This document shows positions 1-8,569 of a stretch of DNA of 35,590 bases, in pieces. The stretch is from Anaerolineae bacterium. GTDB lineage: Bacteria; Chloroflexota; Anaerolineae; Promineifilales; Promineifilaceae. A model generated the notes under the pieces. The model was not told where the DNA came from. It made no database searches and saw only the letters and a program-made list of their open reading frames with translations. Made by a program: the position numbers and the translations under genes. The stretch lies in the NCBI GenBank assembly GCA_023384415.1, contig JAHDWJ010000010.1, positions 123,657 to 159,246 of the forward strand, in the 5' to 3' direction. Positions within the stretch are counted from its first letter, which is position 1. Every line of letters starts with the position of its first letter.

Positions 1-20
1 AACCTACATACCCCTTATTT

Positions 21-44
21 ATCCGTGTTCCCTCTATCCGTGGC
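21..44 (-). repeat. Dispersed 24-bp repeat, CCACGGATAGA family
   Basis: Read on the minus strand this is a GCCACGGATAGAGGG... ACGGAT unit. Close copies occur on the plus strand at 32752-32776 and 32840-32863. The remainder of 1-123 is non-coding and I see no gene or terminator in it. Confidence 0.6.
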
Positions 45-123
45 TTCTCCTCCGTGCTCGACAGTCAACTAAACACCACCAAAAGCGGGGACATTATTCC
101 CTTCGTCCGTAGTCCGTAGTACA

Positions 124-687
124 TTATCGGCCATCCAGGAAATTTTGCAGAATGCGCTTGCCATGCTCCGTCAAGATGCTTTCCGGGTGGAACTGGACGC
201 CGACGGTAGGATACTGTTTATGCCGCACCCCCATCACCTCCCCATCTCGAGTAAACGCCGTCACCTGGAGTACATCCGGCAGTGGCTCTTCCACGATGAG
301 CGAATGGTAACGAGTGGCCTTAAACGGGCTGGGCACCCCATCAAACAACCCCTTCCCATTGTGATACACCGATGAGGTTTTGCCATGCATCAACCGGGGG
401 GCACGGCTCACCTTCCCCCCATACACCTGGCCGATACATTGATGCCCCAAACACACCCCTAAAATTGGTGTCGTCGGGCCAAACTCCCGTAAAACCTCAT
501 TCGAGACCCCCCCATCATCCGGGCTGCCTGGCCCCGGGCTGATGACAATATAGGTTGGGGCCAACGCTCGAATCTCGTCCAGCGTCACCTCATTATTGCG
601 AAACACCTGTATCTCTGCCCCTAACTCACCAAAATATTGCACCAGGTTATAAGTAAACGAATCGTAATTATCAATCATCAGTAACAT
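124..687 (-). CDS. trpG: Anthranilate synthase component II (glutamine amidotransferase)
   Basis: A 187-residue class I glutamine amidotransferase. It releases ammonia from glutamine for TrpE to make anthranilate from chorismate. The nucleophile is Cys79 in GVCLGHQ, and the catalytic His167 and Glu169 lie in VQFHPES; the oxyanion strand PGPGSP is near residue 51. Length and motifs are those of full TrpG/PabA proteins. A GGAG Shine-Dalgarno sequence precedes the ATG. It is the last gene of the trpE-trpS-trpG set, 18 bp after trpS, and should come under the T-box upstream of trpE. As no second amidotransferase is visible, it might also serve para-aminobenzoate synthesis (PabA role), as in several bacteria; that is inference. 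Confidence 0.95.
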   Translation of the reverse strand: MLLMIDNYDSFTYNLVQYFGELGAEIQVFRNNEVTLDEIRALAPTYIVISPGPGSPDDGGVSNEVLREFGPTTPILGVCLGHQCIGQVYGGKVSRAPRLMHGKTSSVYHNGKGLFDGVPSPFKATRYHSLIVEEPLPDVLQVTAFTRDGEVMGVRHKQYPTVGVQFHPESILTEHGKRILQNFLDGR

Positions 688-705
688 TTTGAACTCCTGC
701 TCTCC

Positions 706-1713
706 CTAATTGGGCAAAACCAGCCCCATCATCTCTTTCATCCGGTCTAGCTTAGGGGTGGCGATGGCGCGAGCTTGTTCTGCGCCCTGGGCTAGCAGGC
801 GATCTAACTCGGTCGGATCATCCATCAGGCGGTGGTACCGGTTCTGAATAGGGGCCAGGGTTTCAATAGTCACCTCAGCCACCCGCTTTTTTAGATCGCC
901 ATACCCCCGTGCCTGGGCAAAATCCGCCTCACATTCCGCCTTGCTTTTGCCAGTCAACGCTTTGTAAATACCCAACAAATTGTTCACCCCCGCCTTCTCC
1001 GGAGCGTCCGAGAACTGAATCTCATTGCCCGAATCGGTGACCGCCCGTTTGAAGCTGCGTTCAATCTCCTTTGGCTCATCGAGCAGGCGAATGGCGTGGC
1101 CGCGGATGTGGGCTGAACTTTTGGACATTTTGGCTGTAGGATCATCCAGCCCCATCACCCGCGCCCCAATCTCCGGGATGACCGGCTCAGGAATGATGAA
1201 AAACTCCTCTTCATAGAGGCTGTTGAACCGCTGGGCGATGTCGCGGGCCAGTTCAACGTGCTGTTTCTGATCATCCCCTACGGGCACTTCATTGGCATCA
1301 TAAAGGATAATGTCTCCGGCCATCAGCACCGGGTAATCGAGCAGGCCAGTGAGAACGCTCTCCTGTTTAGCCGATTTGTCCTTGAACTGGGTCATCCGCT
1401 GCAGCCAGCCGAGGGGGGTGATGCAGTTGAGCAGCCATGACGCTTCGGCGTGGGCAGTGACGTGGCTCTGGATGAACAGGGTGCATTGGTTGGGGTCGAG
1501 GCCGCAAGCCAACAGCATGGCCGCCAGGGAACGAGTCTGGAAGCGTAAATCATTGGGGTCTTGGGGAACCGTCAGGCCGTGTAAATCTACGACGCAGAAG
1601 TAGTTGATCTTCTGTGCCTGCCCGGCGACCCAATTTTTCACTGCCCCCAGGTAGTTGCCTAGATGGATGTTGCCGGTGGGTTGGATACCGCTGAATACGA
1701 TTGGTTTGGTCAT
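706..1713 (-). CDS. trpS: Tryptophanyl-tRNA synthetase
   Basis: A 335-residue class Ic aminoacyl-tRNA synthetase that charges tRNA-Trp. The HIGH-type signature appears as GNIHLGN (residues 14-20) and the KMSKS loop as AKMSKSS near residue 195. The tryptophan-pocket region near GDDQKQHVEL is also typical of TrpS. The length is normal for the bacterial enzyme. It lies between trpE and trpG, an unusual place, so a T-box sensing uncharged tRNA-Trp would raise both synthesis and charging. A GGAG site lies upstream of the ATG, and an inverted-repeat element occupies the gap to trpE. Confidence 0.95.
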   Translation of the reverse strand: MTKPIVFSGIQPTGNIHLGNYLGAVKNWVAGQAQKINYFCVVDLHGLTVPQDPNDLRFQTRSLAAMLLACGLDPNQCTLFIQSHVTAHAEASWLLNCITPLGWLQRMTQFKDKSAKQESVLTGLLDYPVLMAGDIILYDANEVPVGDDQKQHVELARDIAQRFNSLYEEEFFIIPEPVIPEIGARVMGLDDPTAKMSKSSAHIRGHAIRLLDEPKEIERSFKRAVTDSGNEIQFSDAPEKAGVNNLLGIYKALTGKSKAECEADFAQARGYGDLKKRVAEVTIETLAPIQNRYHRLMDDPTELDRLLAQGAEQARAIATPKLDRMKEMMGLVLPN

Positions 1714-1743
1714 GGTGAAACTCCGTTTGGTTGTTAGTGTAGG

Positions 1744-1796
1744 GGTGTATTAATGTATTAGTTTGGAATATACCAATACACTAATACACCAATATA
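1744..1796. repeat. AT-rich inverted repeat between trpE and trpS
   Basis: An 18-nt arm (GGTGTATTAATGTATTAG) is followed by a short loop and a near-complementary arm, CCAATACACTAATACACC, with 16 of 18 pairs. Related hairpins lie at 3770-3843 and 13675-13746. Its place inside an operon suggests it may act as an RNA hairpin, but it lacks a T-tract, so I do not call a terminator. Confidence 0.7.
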
Positions 1797-1799
1797 CCT

Positions 1800-3359
1800 C
1801 TAAAGCAGGCCCTGCTCCGCATTTTCCACGGCTAACAGCAAGGCTCTGGCTTTGTTGAGACATTCTTGATACTCCTGGTACGGGTCGCTGTCGGCGACGA
1901 TGCCGGCCCCGGCCTGGACATAGACGCGGCCGTCTTGAACGAGCATGGTACGCAGGGCGATGCAGGTGTCCATGTTGCCATCGTAGCCAAAATGGCCGAC
2001 CGCCCCGGCATAGAGGCCGCGTCGCTCTCCTTCTAGCTGCTCGATGATCTCCATGGCCCGCACTTTCGGAGCCCCGCTGACGGTGCCAGCAGGGAAGGTG
2101 GCCCGCATCAAATCAAAGGCGTTTTTGTCCTGGTGTAATCGCCCTTCTACCTGGCTGACGATGTGCATGACGTGGCTGTATTTTTCGATGCTCATCAGAT
2201 CACGTACCTGGACGGTGCCAAATTCACTGACCCGGCCAATGTCGTTGCGCCCCAGGTCTACCAACATGACGTGTTCGGCCCGCTCTTTGGGATCCTGGAG
2301 CAGATCGTCGGCTAACTGTTGATCCTCGGCTTCATCGCGGCCGCGCCACCGTGTGCCAGCAATGGGTCTGACCGAAGCTATTCCCTCTTCCAGCCGCACG
2401 TGCATCTCCGGCGATGCCCCTACCAATTGCAAATCTATCGGCCCAAAGTCAAAGTAAAACATGTACGGGGATGGGTTCAACATCCGCAGGGCACGGTAGA
2501 CGGCAAATGGGTGAGCGTGGGTGGTACGGCTGAGACGTTGACTGAGGACTACCTGGAAAATATCCCCGGCGGCGATATGCTCTTTAGCCACCCGCACCAT
2601 ATCGGCGTACTCCTCTTTGCTCTTGTTGGCGGTAATTGTGCTGTCTTGCCGTTGCCCAGGCCAGCGGCGGGAAGGGATAGCGGGCAGCGGCCGCAGCAAT
2701 TTCTCACTCATCTGCTCAATCCGCTGCACCGCATTCAGATAAGCCAGTTCCGGGTCATCCTCAATGTGGGCATTGGCCAGAATAAGCAGCCGGTGACGGG
2801 CATGATCAAACACCACCAGCCGGTCCGCCAGCAGAAAAATGGCGTCGGGGATGTCCAGCACCCTGGCTGCTGTTTCCGGCAGCCGCTCAAAGAAGCGAAC
2901 CGTGTCATATCCCAGGTAGCCCACCGTCCCCCCGATGAGGCGGGGTAGGCCCGGCACAGTGGCGGGGTGGAAGGTCCCCAACTCGGCCTGGATGACGTGG
3001 AGAATATCTTCGCCGGGGGCCAGCTCACGCTCAGTGGTACCAGATTCGCGGGAGATGGTGAGGGTGCGGCCGCGTAAAATAATCATCCCCTGTGGATTCA
3101 CCCCCACAAAGGAGTACCGCCCCACCTGTTCCCCCCCTTCCACCGATTCCAGCAAAAAAGAGGGGCCAAAATTATCCATCAGCTTGATATACACCGAGAC
3201 CGGCGTCTCCAGATCAGCCGGAAACTCTCGGTAGACCGGAATCAGGTTGGCTGTGTTCTGGGCCAGCACCCGGAACTCTGGCAAAGTTGGGTGATAAAGC
3301 GATGGCGTCACCGGCGGTGGCGACACATCTTCTAAAACATAGGCGGTGGTTTTGGTCAT
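1800..3359 (-). CDS. trpE: Anthranilate synthase component I
   Basis: A 519-residue chorismate-binding enzyme that makes anthranilate with TrpG, the first committed step of tryptophan synthesis. The N-terminal region carries the LLES element that forms part of the feedback tryptophan site (FLLESVEGGEQ, about residue 70). The C-terminal catalytic domain has IAGTRWRG, the GRNDIGRV segment, PAGTVSGAPK and the terminal AGAGIVADSDP. AGGAGA lies just upstream of the ATG. It is the first gene after the T-box leader and terminator (3474-3950). Two control layers are therefore likely: tRNA-dependent attenuation and allosteric inhibition. Confidence 0.95.
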   Translation of the reverse strand: MTKTTAYVLEDVSPPPVTPSLYHPTLPEFRVLAQNTANLIPVYREFPADLETPVSVYIKLMDNFGPSFLLESVEGGEQVGRYSFVGVNPQGMIILRGRTLTISRESGTTERELAPGEDILHVIQAELGTFHPATVPGLPRLIGGTVGYLGYDTVRFFERLPETAARVLDIPDAIFLLADRLVVFDHARHRLLILANAHIEDDPELAYLNAVQRIEQMSEKLLRPLPAIPSRRWPGQRQDSTITANKSKEEYADMVRVAKEHIAAGDIFQVVLSQRLSRTTHAHPFAVYRALRMLNPSPYMFYFDFGPIDLQLVGASPEMHVRLEEGIASVRPIAGTRWRGRDEAEDQQLADDLLQDPKERAEHVMLVDLGRNDIGRVSEFGTVQVRDLMSIEKYSHVMHIVSQVEGRLHQDKNAFDLMRATFPAGTVSGAPKVRAMEIIEQLEGERRGLYAGAVGHFGYDGNMDTCIALRTMLVQDGRVYVQAGAGIVADSDPYQEYQECLNKARALLLAVENAEQGLL

Positions 3360-3473
3360 GAGCTTCTCCTGAAACAGCCGGGAAAATAATTAATAATTGA
3401 ATCGTTGAGTGATGAACGAGAGACCCTTCATTAACCATTCACCAATTCACCTATTAATTATTCTTAGATTCTT

Positions 3474-3532
3474 AACAAAAAACGCTCTCACCCCTGGGCA
3501 AGCATAATCACTTGCCCAGGGGCGAGAGCGTC
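3474..3532 (-). terminator. T-box-controlled intrinsic terminator
   Basis: Two 22-nt arms (3511-3532 and 3481-3502 on the minus transcript) pair almost perfectly around an 8-nt loop and are followed by a T-run. It directly follows the T-box core, so it is the OFF state competing with the antiterminator. Confidence 0.92.
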
Positions 3533-3572
3533 TACAGACTCCCGTGGTGCCACCCTGATTAGGCTGCTCTTA

Positions 3573-3636
3573 GCCACGAATTGTCCAAATTAGCCCGAAT
3601 TAAGAAAAATTCGTGTTTATTAGTGTCATTCGTGGC
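3573..3636. repeat. Inverted-repeat element with GCCACGAAT ends inside the T-box leader
   Basis: The segment begins GCCACGAAT and ends with its exact complement ATTCGTGGC. The interior contains AAAAATTCGTG-type words also found at 11995-12040 and in the elements at 28671-28771 and 33963-34064. It lies directly upstream (in transcript terms) of the T-box core. Confidence 0.65.
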
Positions 3637-3654
3637 CAAACCTCTTGCCGAAAC

Positions 3655-3680
3655 AAAAAACGCGCCGGTGAAAGCGCGTA
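3655..3680 (-). terminator. Second, internal terminator-like hairpin in the T-box leader
   Basis: On the minus strand ACGCGC and GCGCGT pair around an 8-nt loop and are followed at once by six T residues. This is a good intrinsic-terminator shape, located about 100 nt before the T-box core. Its role is unknown: it might be a constitutive partial terminator, an ancestral terminator of a lost T-box unit, or part of stem III with a chance T-run. Confidence 0.5.
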
Positions 3681-3769
3681 AAAGGTCAAGCCAGCCTCAC
3701 TCAGTGGTTCGTGCCATCATTGGCAGAAACCCTGGCCCGCTAACGGTGGCCTTTCCGTCGGGAAATACA

Positions 3770-3843
3770 GGTATATTAGTTTATTGGTGTATTGGTTTAT
3801 TAGGAGTGTCCCCAAATAAACCAATATACTAATCCACTAATCT
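3770..3843. repeat. AT-rich inverted repeat inside the T-box leader
   Basis: Arms of about 27 nt built from TATTAGT/TATTGGT words pair imperfectly around a centre AGGAGTGTCCCC. The centre resembles that of the 13675-13746 copy (GGGAGTGCC), showing one family. It separates stem I from the downstream parts of the riboswitch. Confidence 0.7.
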
Positions 3844-3980
3844 CTTTCTTTCCCGAAACTCCCCGGCCCATTCGCCAACTGCGCGGTCATCAACCTTTCA
3901 GCCGCTGGGTCAACTCTCTAAAGACCCGCTTTTTTGGCTACTCTTCCGGTTCAACGTTTTTAGTTGTTCAATTAGGCGGC

Positions 3981-4009
3981 ATATTAACACCGCCCCGCTA
4001 CCCTGTCAA
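3981..4009 (-). promoter_or_regulatory. Sigma70-type promoter of the trp operon
   Basis: On the minus strand TTGACA (4004-4009) and TAATAT (3981-3986) are 17 bp apart, a near-consensus promoter. Transcription would begin near 3974, shortly before T-box stem I, which fits. Confidence 0.85.
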
Positions 4010-4017
4010 GAGATAGA

Positions 4018-4044
4018 ATTGACAAATTTTGGCGATTTGTCAAT
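4018..4044. promoter_or_regulatory. Perfect 10-bp inverted repeat upstream of the trp promoter
   Basis: ATTGACAAAT and ATTTGTCAAT flank a 7-bp centre. It lies just upstream of the -35 box and 87 bp after the htpG stop. Without a T-run it is a poor terminator, so an operator or activator site is possible. No regulator can be named. Confidence 0.45.
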
Positions 4045-4130
4045 GGGTGCGTTTCATTGTCAGGTCACCTGGTGCAAGACGATTACCGAATCGAGCTGTA
4101 ATCAAACCCCTGTTGGCAAATCAGTGGTGA

Positions 4131-5966
4131 TTACCCTTCTGATCTGAGATTGGTGATGTTGTCGGTGATGGTTTGAAAGGCCGCGGCCGCGTCCTGGGCG
4201 GTCATGGTGCGGCCGCTAAACAGGCGGGCAATCTGATATAGCAAGCTCATCATACTGTCCAGAGTGGCATCATCTGGTGGCCGCTGGCTCAGTTGGCGTA
4301 CAAATGGATTATTGGCATTCAGGTAAAACATCCCTTGCCATTCATCCTCATTTCCAGTAGTTTCATCCAAAAAACTTCCCACCAATCCAGCTAGCCCTGG
4401 CGGAATATCCCCCGCATCCAGAGCGCGGCGTGATTCCAGGTGAAACTCTGCATCTTCCGGGTGGACGATGAGAGCCGGTACCGCTGCCGGGTCGTAGCTG
4501 GCCACATCTGCCCGGATACCTGACCGTTCACACGCCGCTAGCAAATCAGAATAGGGGGCTTTGCTAATCGTCTTCAGCAAAGACGAGACATCCCCATCCA
4601 TCCGCACCAACCGCACATTGCCCTGCCGCTCGGCGTACCGGAGCAGGAACGGGTGAACAGCAAACCAGACCGCTTCGATAACCGGCGCATCTTGCCCTTC
4701 AGCCAGAAGCTGCTCCTGGAGCGACCCCAGTTCGTGGGTGGCATAGTAGAGAGTGTTGCCGGTGATCTCCAGATATTCGGGCAGGGTAAGGCGGCCGCGG
4801 CTGGTACGAAAGGTGACAATATCGGCCACTTCATCAAAAAAAGCGTTGTCTCGTACCGCCCAGCCCGTGATCACATCGGAATGGCGCTGCACAATTTTGC
4901 GCCAGCGGGGGGAATCATTCTGAGCGATCTCCCGCAGAGCTTCAGAAAGCTGCTTTTCTATCCCCTTTTGCACGGCGGTAAACGTCTCATCCCGGCGAAT
5001 GGCCTCACGGGAGGCGGTGGGCTGTAGATAAGGGCAATCAATCACCCCACGCACAAACCGCGCCCAGGTGGGGAGCAGATCCTTTTCATCATCACAGATG
5101 AACATGTGGCGCACATAAACACGCAAATCCCCATATTCCCGCACCGAAACCACCGTAGTTGGGGGAATGAACAAGAAGCCATTGAGGGGAATATCTACCA
5201 TGTCATATCCCAGGTCAACGCTCATGTCATGCAAGGGAATAATGGCCAGGGGGTCGGGTTCGGCAAAGGCACGCTGGATATATTCGTCTGTTGCCTGGGG
5301 GATATTGGCGGCCTGCCAGGGGGGGTGCATCAGGTTGACTGGGTGGGGATCGCCATTGAGGTGGATGGGGATAGGGAGAAAGTCGGCGAACTGCTGCACC
5401 GTCTCCGTAAGCAGGTCTTCGTTGAACAAGAACGCGGCCGCAGGGCGGATTTTCAGAGTAATGGTCGTACCCACTTCAGCGTGAGTGGGGAGCTTGCTTA
5501 ATTCATACTGCTCCCCCCCGGCCGAATGCCAGCGCAGAGTGGGACTGCCTTCTTGCCAGGAGCGGGTGATGAGGGTGACTTCTTCGGCCAGCATAAACGC
5601 GCTGAGGAAACCAAAACCAAACTGGCCGATCAGCTCTTCCGCTCGCTCTGGCTCAAAAATAGAAAGTTCCCCGCGCAGTTGGCGGGTATAACTCCGGCCA
5701 ATGGTCGCCAGATAATCATCAATTTCGTCGGCAGTCAGCCCATTGCCATTGTCCTGAATGATGACCGTTCCGGCATCCTCATCGGTGCTGATATTGATGC
5801 GGGGGCGAAAATGTTTGCGGCCGCTTTCCACGGCCCGGCGGATACAACTGTCGTGGGCATTCTGAATCAGCTCCCGAATGCCTACTTTGGGGTTGGAGTA
5901 AAGACTGCCAGCCAATACTTCTAGCAGACCCGGCATATGCAGCTTAAACTGTTTTGTTTGCGTCAT
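4131..5966 (-). CDS. htpG: Hsp90-family chaperone HtpG, divergent
   Basis: A 611-residue GHKL ATPase chaperone, acting in the cytoplasm as an ATP-dependent clamp on client proteins. The N-terminal ATPase motifs are in order: ELIQNAHDS (Glu and Asn of the N-box), DNGNGLT (G1) and GQFGFGFLSAF (lid/G2). A middle domain follows, with FVRGVIDCPYLQPTASRE corresponding to the RGVVDSEDLPLNVSRE segment of typical HtpG, here altered. The length is close to E. coli HtpG, but the substitutions in the middle domain and the poorly conserved C-terminal third mark a divergent branch. It stands alone between the trp operon and the DhaM fusion, same strand, 65 bp after the latter. No clear Shine-Dalgarno sequence precedes the ATG. 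Confidence 0.85.
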   Translation of the reverse strand: MTQTKQFKLHMPGLLEVLAGSLYSNPKVGIRELIQNAHDSCIRRAVESGRKHFRPRINISTDEDAGTVIIQDNGNGLTADEIDDYLATIGRSYTRQLRGELSIFEPERAEELIGQFGFGFLSAFMLAEEVTLITRSWQEGSPTLRWHSAGGEQYELSKLPTHAEVGTTITLKIRPAAAFLFNEDLLTETVQQFADFLPIPIHLNGDPHPVNLMHPPWQAANIPQATDEYIQRAFAEPDPLAIIPLHDMSVDLGYDMVDIPLNGFLFIPPTTVVSVREYGDLRVYVRHMFICDDEKDLLPTWARFVRGVIDCPYLQPTASREAIRRDETFTAVQKGIEKQLSEALREIAQNDSPRWRKIVQRHSDVITGWAVRDNAFFDEVADIVTFRTSRGRLTLPEYLEITGNTLYYATHELGSLQEQLLAEGQDAPVIEAVWFAVHPFLLRYAERQGNVRLVRMDGDVSSLLKTISKAPYSDLLAACERSGIRADVASYDPAAVPALIVHPEDAEFHLESRRALDAGDIPPGLAGLVGSFLDETTGNEDEWQGMFYLNANNPFVRQLSQRPPDDATLDSMMSLLYQIARLFSGRTMTAQDAAAAFQTITDNITNLRSEG

Positions 5967-6031
5967 AGCTGCGTATCTTATTCTGTTGTGCGGATTCTGT
6001 AAAGAAATGAGGGGCTAAATACCGGTGGCGG

Positions 6032-8518
6032 TTACCGCTTGATCTGCTGCAAATAATGCTGCGCGGCCGCCACTGAATCTAGCTTCCGCACCGCGGCCGC
6101 TACCTCAGCTCCTTCCTCTTGCGTCCACAATTTCAACACTGCTTTCACCGCAGGGATGGCCGGGGCACTCATGCTAAATTCATCCAGGCCCATCCCCAAG
6201 AGTAGAGGTATTGCCAGGGGATTACCGGCCAATTCACCGCACATGGCTACGGGGATTTTGGCCTGATGAGCGGCGGCAATGGTTTGTTCCACCATTCGCA
6301 GCACTGCCGGCTGTAGGGCGATAGCTAGCTCGGCCACATTTTTATTCCCCCGGTCAGCGGCCATCACATATTGGGTCAAATCATTGGTGCCGATGCTGAA
6401 AAAATCCACCTGTCTGGCCAGTTGGTCAGCGACAGCTACGGCCGATGGGACTTCGATCATAATGCCCGTTTCGATGGTTGGGGCATAAGGTAGCCCGGCC
6501 CTGCGTAGTTCGTTTTGACATTGGGCCAGCAGCTTCTTCGCGGCCGCTACCTCACTGGGAACGCTTACCATGGGGAACATAATTTTCAGATTGGGGCAGG
6601 TTGCGGCCGCTCGCAAAATCGCCCGCAGTTGGCTCTTAAACAGGGCCGGGTTGCCCAGGCAGAACCGGATGCCCCGCCAGCCCAGGAATGGGTTGGCCTC
6701 ACTTTCTTGAGCCAGATACGCCAACGGTTTATCGCCACCGATATCCAGGGTGCGAATAATGACTGAGCGCGGGGCCATCCGCTGCCCCACATCCTGATAA
6801 GCAGCTAACTGTTCTTCTTCACTCGGAGCTGTTGGGCGATCCAGGAAAAGGTATTCGGTACGGAACAGCCCCACCCCCTCGGCCCCATATTCTAGAGCCA
6901 TTTGGACATCGTGGGTACCACCGATGTTGGCGGCGACTTCCCGCCGCTGCCCATCCCGGGTGACAGCCTGTTTCTGGCCGCTTTTGCGAGCGGCCTGCTG
7001 CTGTTTTTGCCATTTGGCCTGCTGTTGGCGTAGTTGGGCCATCTCGGCGGGAGTGGGGGTTAGCCAAACCTGGCCTGCATTCCCATCCAGGGCGATCATC
7101 TGTCCGGTTACGATTTCATCCAAAAGGGTGCGGCCGCACCCTACCACGGCCGGTATTCCCAGGGCGCGGGCCAAAATGGCACTATGAGCGGTGACGCCTC
7201 CCTGTTGGGTCATAATGCCGATGACCTGGGCCGGGTCCAGGCGGGCGGTATCTGAGGGGGTTAAATCGTCGGCTACCAGGATGGATGGCTGGTTGATGTT
7301 TAGGGCGGCTGGGGCAGTCCCCAGGAGATGGCGCAAGACGCGGCCGCGCCCATCTTCCACATCCACCGCCCGTGCCTGCCAATATGGGTCATCCATCTGC
7401 CGATACTGCTCGGCCAGGGCATCTGTTTCAACCTGCCAGGCATAAGCGGCGTTGACCTGCTCTTTGAGGATGCGGCCGCGAACCTGCTGCTGTAAATCAG
7501 GATCCAGGAGCATGAGCCGTTGTGCCCCAAAAATGGCTGCTTCCGCTGCTCCAACCTGGCGGGTGGTGATCATCTCCTGTGTGGCTAATTCAGACGCAGC
7601 CGCTTCAATGGCCTGGTGAAGCTGCTGCCATTCCCGCTGGCTATCAGGGGTAGTTTGACGGGTTATCTGGGGCAGGGTAGGCTGATACACATAGGCTGGG
7701 GCGATGGCGATGCCGGGCGAAGCGGGCAGTCCGGCCGCAGTACCTGGAGTAACTGCTGGTTGACGGCTGCTTGTCGTTGTAGGTTCTATTGTGGCGGCCG
7801 CGCCTTCCCCAAACCCCTGCGCTGCTAACCCCATGATAGCCGCAATCGCTTCCTCAGCCTGCGCTCCGGCGACAACCAATGTCACCACATCCCCCTGCCG
7901 TGCCCCCAGAGTCGCTACCTGGTTAATACTTTTGGCGTTGGCCTGCCGCTCCCCTTTGATCAGGCGAATATCAGCTTTGAACCGGTTGGCAGTCATCACC
8001 AATTGGGCGGCCGGGCGGGCATGTAGCCCATGTGGGTTCCGCACCGTAAACTGAACGGTTCTCCCACCGGTTATTGCTTCGGGTATGGCCACGGTTAACG
8101 GCTCACTACTCGCGGCCAACTGCCCCCATTTGGCCTGTAAAGCCTGCTCGGCCTCAGCCCGCACTGAGGCTAAATCCGCTCCACTACTGGCCTGGACAGC
8201 GGCGGCTAATGTCCCCTCAACCAGAGGCGCAGCACATAGTTGGATATGTTCGCGCTGCTTAGGGGTAAACATTTCCAGGGCGGATTCGGCACTCAAGATG
8301 GCACTACCCAAATCCATTAACACCAGCACCCCATTCTCACTGTACACATCCTGAATGGCCGACCAGACCGCATGAAAATCGGTGCCAATGGGGTTTTCAG
8401 GGTCGTCAACACCGCCGGCAATAGCGATTTTGACCTGTCCACGGGTCATTTGCTCGGCCAGTTCACGAACGCCTTCGGCTAATTTACGGCTGTGGGAGAT
8501 GATGACGATGCTTACCAT
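6032..8518 (-). CDS. dhaM: DhaM-HPr-Enzyme I fusion: PEP phosphotransferase for dihydroxyacetone kinase
   Basis: An 828-residue chain of three phosphotransferase modules. Residues 1-130 are a mannose-class EIIA (DhaM) domain with phospho-acceptor His9 in IISHSRK. Residues 155-240 are HPr, with His166 in GLHARPAA. From about 265 to the end lies Enzyme I, with the phospho-His445 in GGVTAHSAILARALG and a complete PEP-binding C-terminal domain (IMIEVPSAV, FSIGTNDLTQY, MCGELAGNP). Phosphate should pass from PEP through EI and HPr to DhaM, and then to the ADP bound in DhaL. E. coli DhaM has only a truncated EI part, so this version could work without separate general PTS proteins. It is the last gene of the glycerol/DHA locus. 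Confidence 0.93.
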   Translation of the reverse strand: MVSIVIISHSRKLAEGVRELAEQMTRGQVKIAIAGGVDDPENPIGTDFHAVWSAIQDVYSENGVLVLMDLGSAILSAESALEMFTPKQREHIQLCAAPLVEGTLAAAVQASSGADLASVRAEAEQALQAKWGQLAASSEPLTVAIPEAITGGRTVQFTVRNPHGLHARPAAQLVMTANRFKADIRLIKGERQANAKSINQVATLGARQGDVVTLVVAGAQAEEAIAAIMGLAAQGFGEGAAATIEPTTTSSRQPAVTPGTAAGLPASPGIAIAPAYVYQPTLPQITRQTTPDSQREWQQLHQAIEAAASELATQEMITTRQVGAAEAAIFGAQRLMLLDPDLQQQVRGRILKEQVNAAYAWQVETDALAEQYRQMDDPYWQARAVDVEDGRGRVLRHLLGTAPAALNINQPSILVADDLTPSDTARLDPAQVIGIMTQQGGVTAHSAILARALGIPAVVGCGRTLLDEIVTGQMIALDGNAGQVWLTPTPAEMAQLRQQQAKWQKQQQAARKSGQKQAVTRDGQRREVAANIGGTHDVQMALEYGAEGVGLFRTEYLFLDRPTAPSEEEQLAAYQDVGQRMAPRSVIIRTLDIGGDKPLAYLAQESEANPFLGWRGIRFCLGNPALFKSQLRAILRAAATCPNLKIMFPMVSVPSEVAAAKKLLAQCQNELRRAGLPYAPTIETGIMIEVPSAVAVADQLARQVDFFSIGTNDLTQYVMAADRGNKNVAELAIALQPAVLRMVEQTIAAAHQAKIPVAMCGELAGNPLAIPLLLGMGLDEFSMSAPAIPAVKAVLKLWTQEEGAEVAAAVRKLDSVAAAQHYLQQIKR

Positions 8519-8569
8519 GGTTATGATTTACGATTGACAATTTTAGAGTCACACTTGCGGTCCGAATCG

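Larger units (their letters stand above)
3474..3950 (-). promoter_or_regulatory. T-box riboswitch leader with Trp (UGG) specifier
   Basis: On the minus strand the leader holds the main T-box parts. The specifier loop has an AGAGUA strand (3939-3944) opposite GAA-UGG (3868-3873). It is closed on one side by GCC/GGC (3936-3938 with 3874-3876) and on the other by CCGG/CCGG (3946-3949 with 3863-3866). An AGAGAG bulge segment lies further up stem I. The T-box core AGGGTGGCACCACGGGAGT is at 3538-3556 and a strong terminator at 3474-3532. T-box leaders bind tRNA; an uncharged 3' end stabilises the antiterminator. UGG decodes Trp and the next genes are trpE-trpS-trpG, so ligand and genes agree. The leader is unusually long because two repeats (3573-3636 and 3770-3843) lie between stem I and the T-box core. 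Confidence 0.93.

Noticed and set aside
2319..2948. A 209-codon open frame opposite trpE.
   Set aside because: It is an antisense shadow of a clearly conserved enzyme with low-complexity composition.
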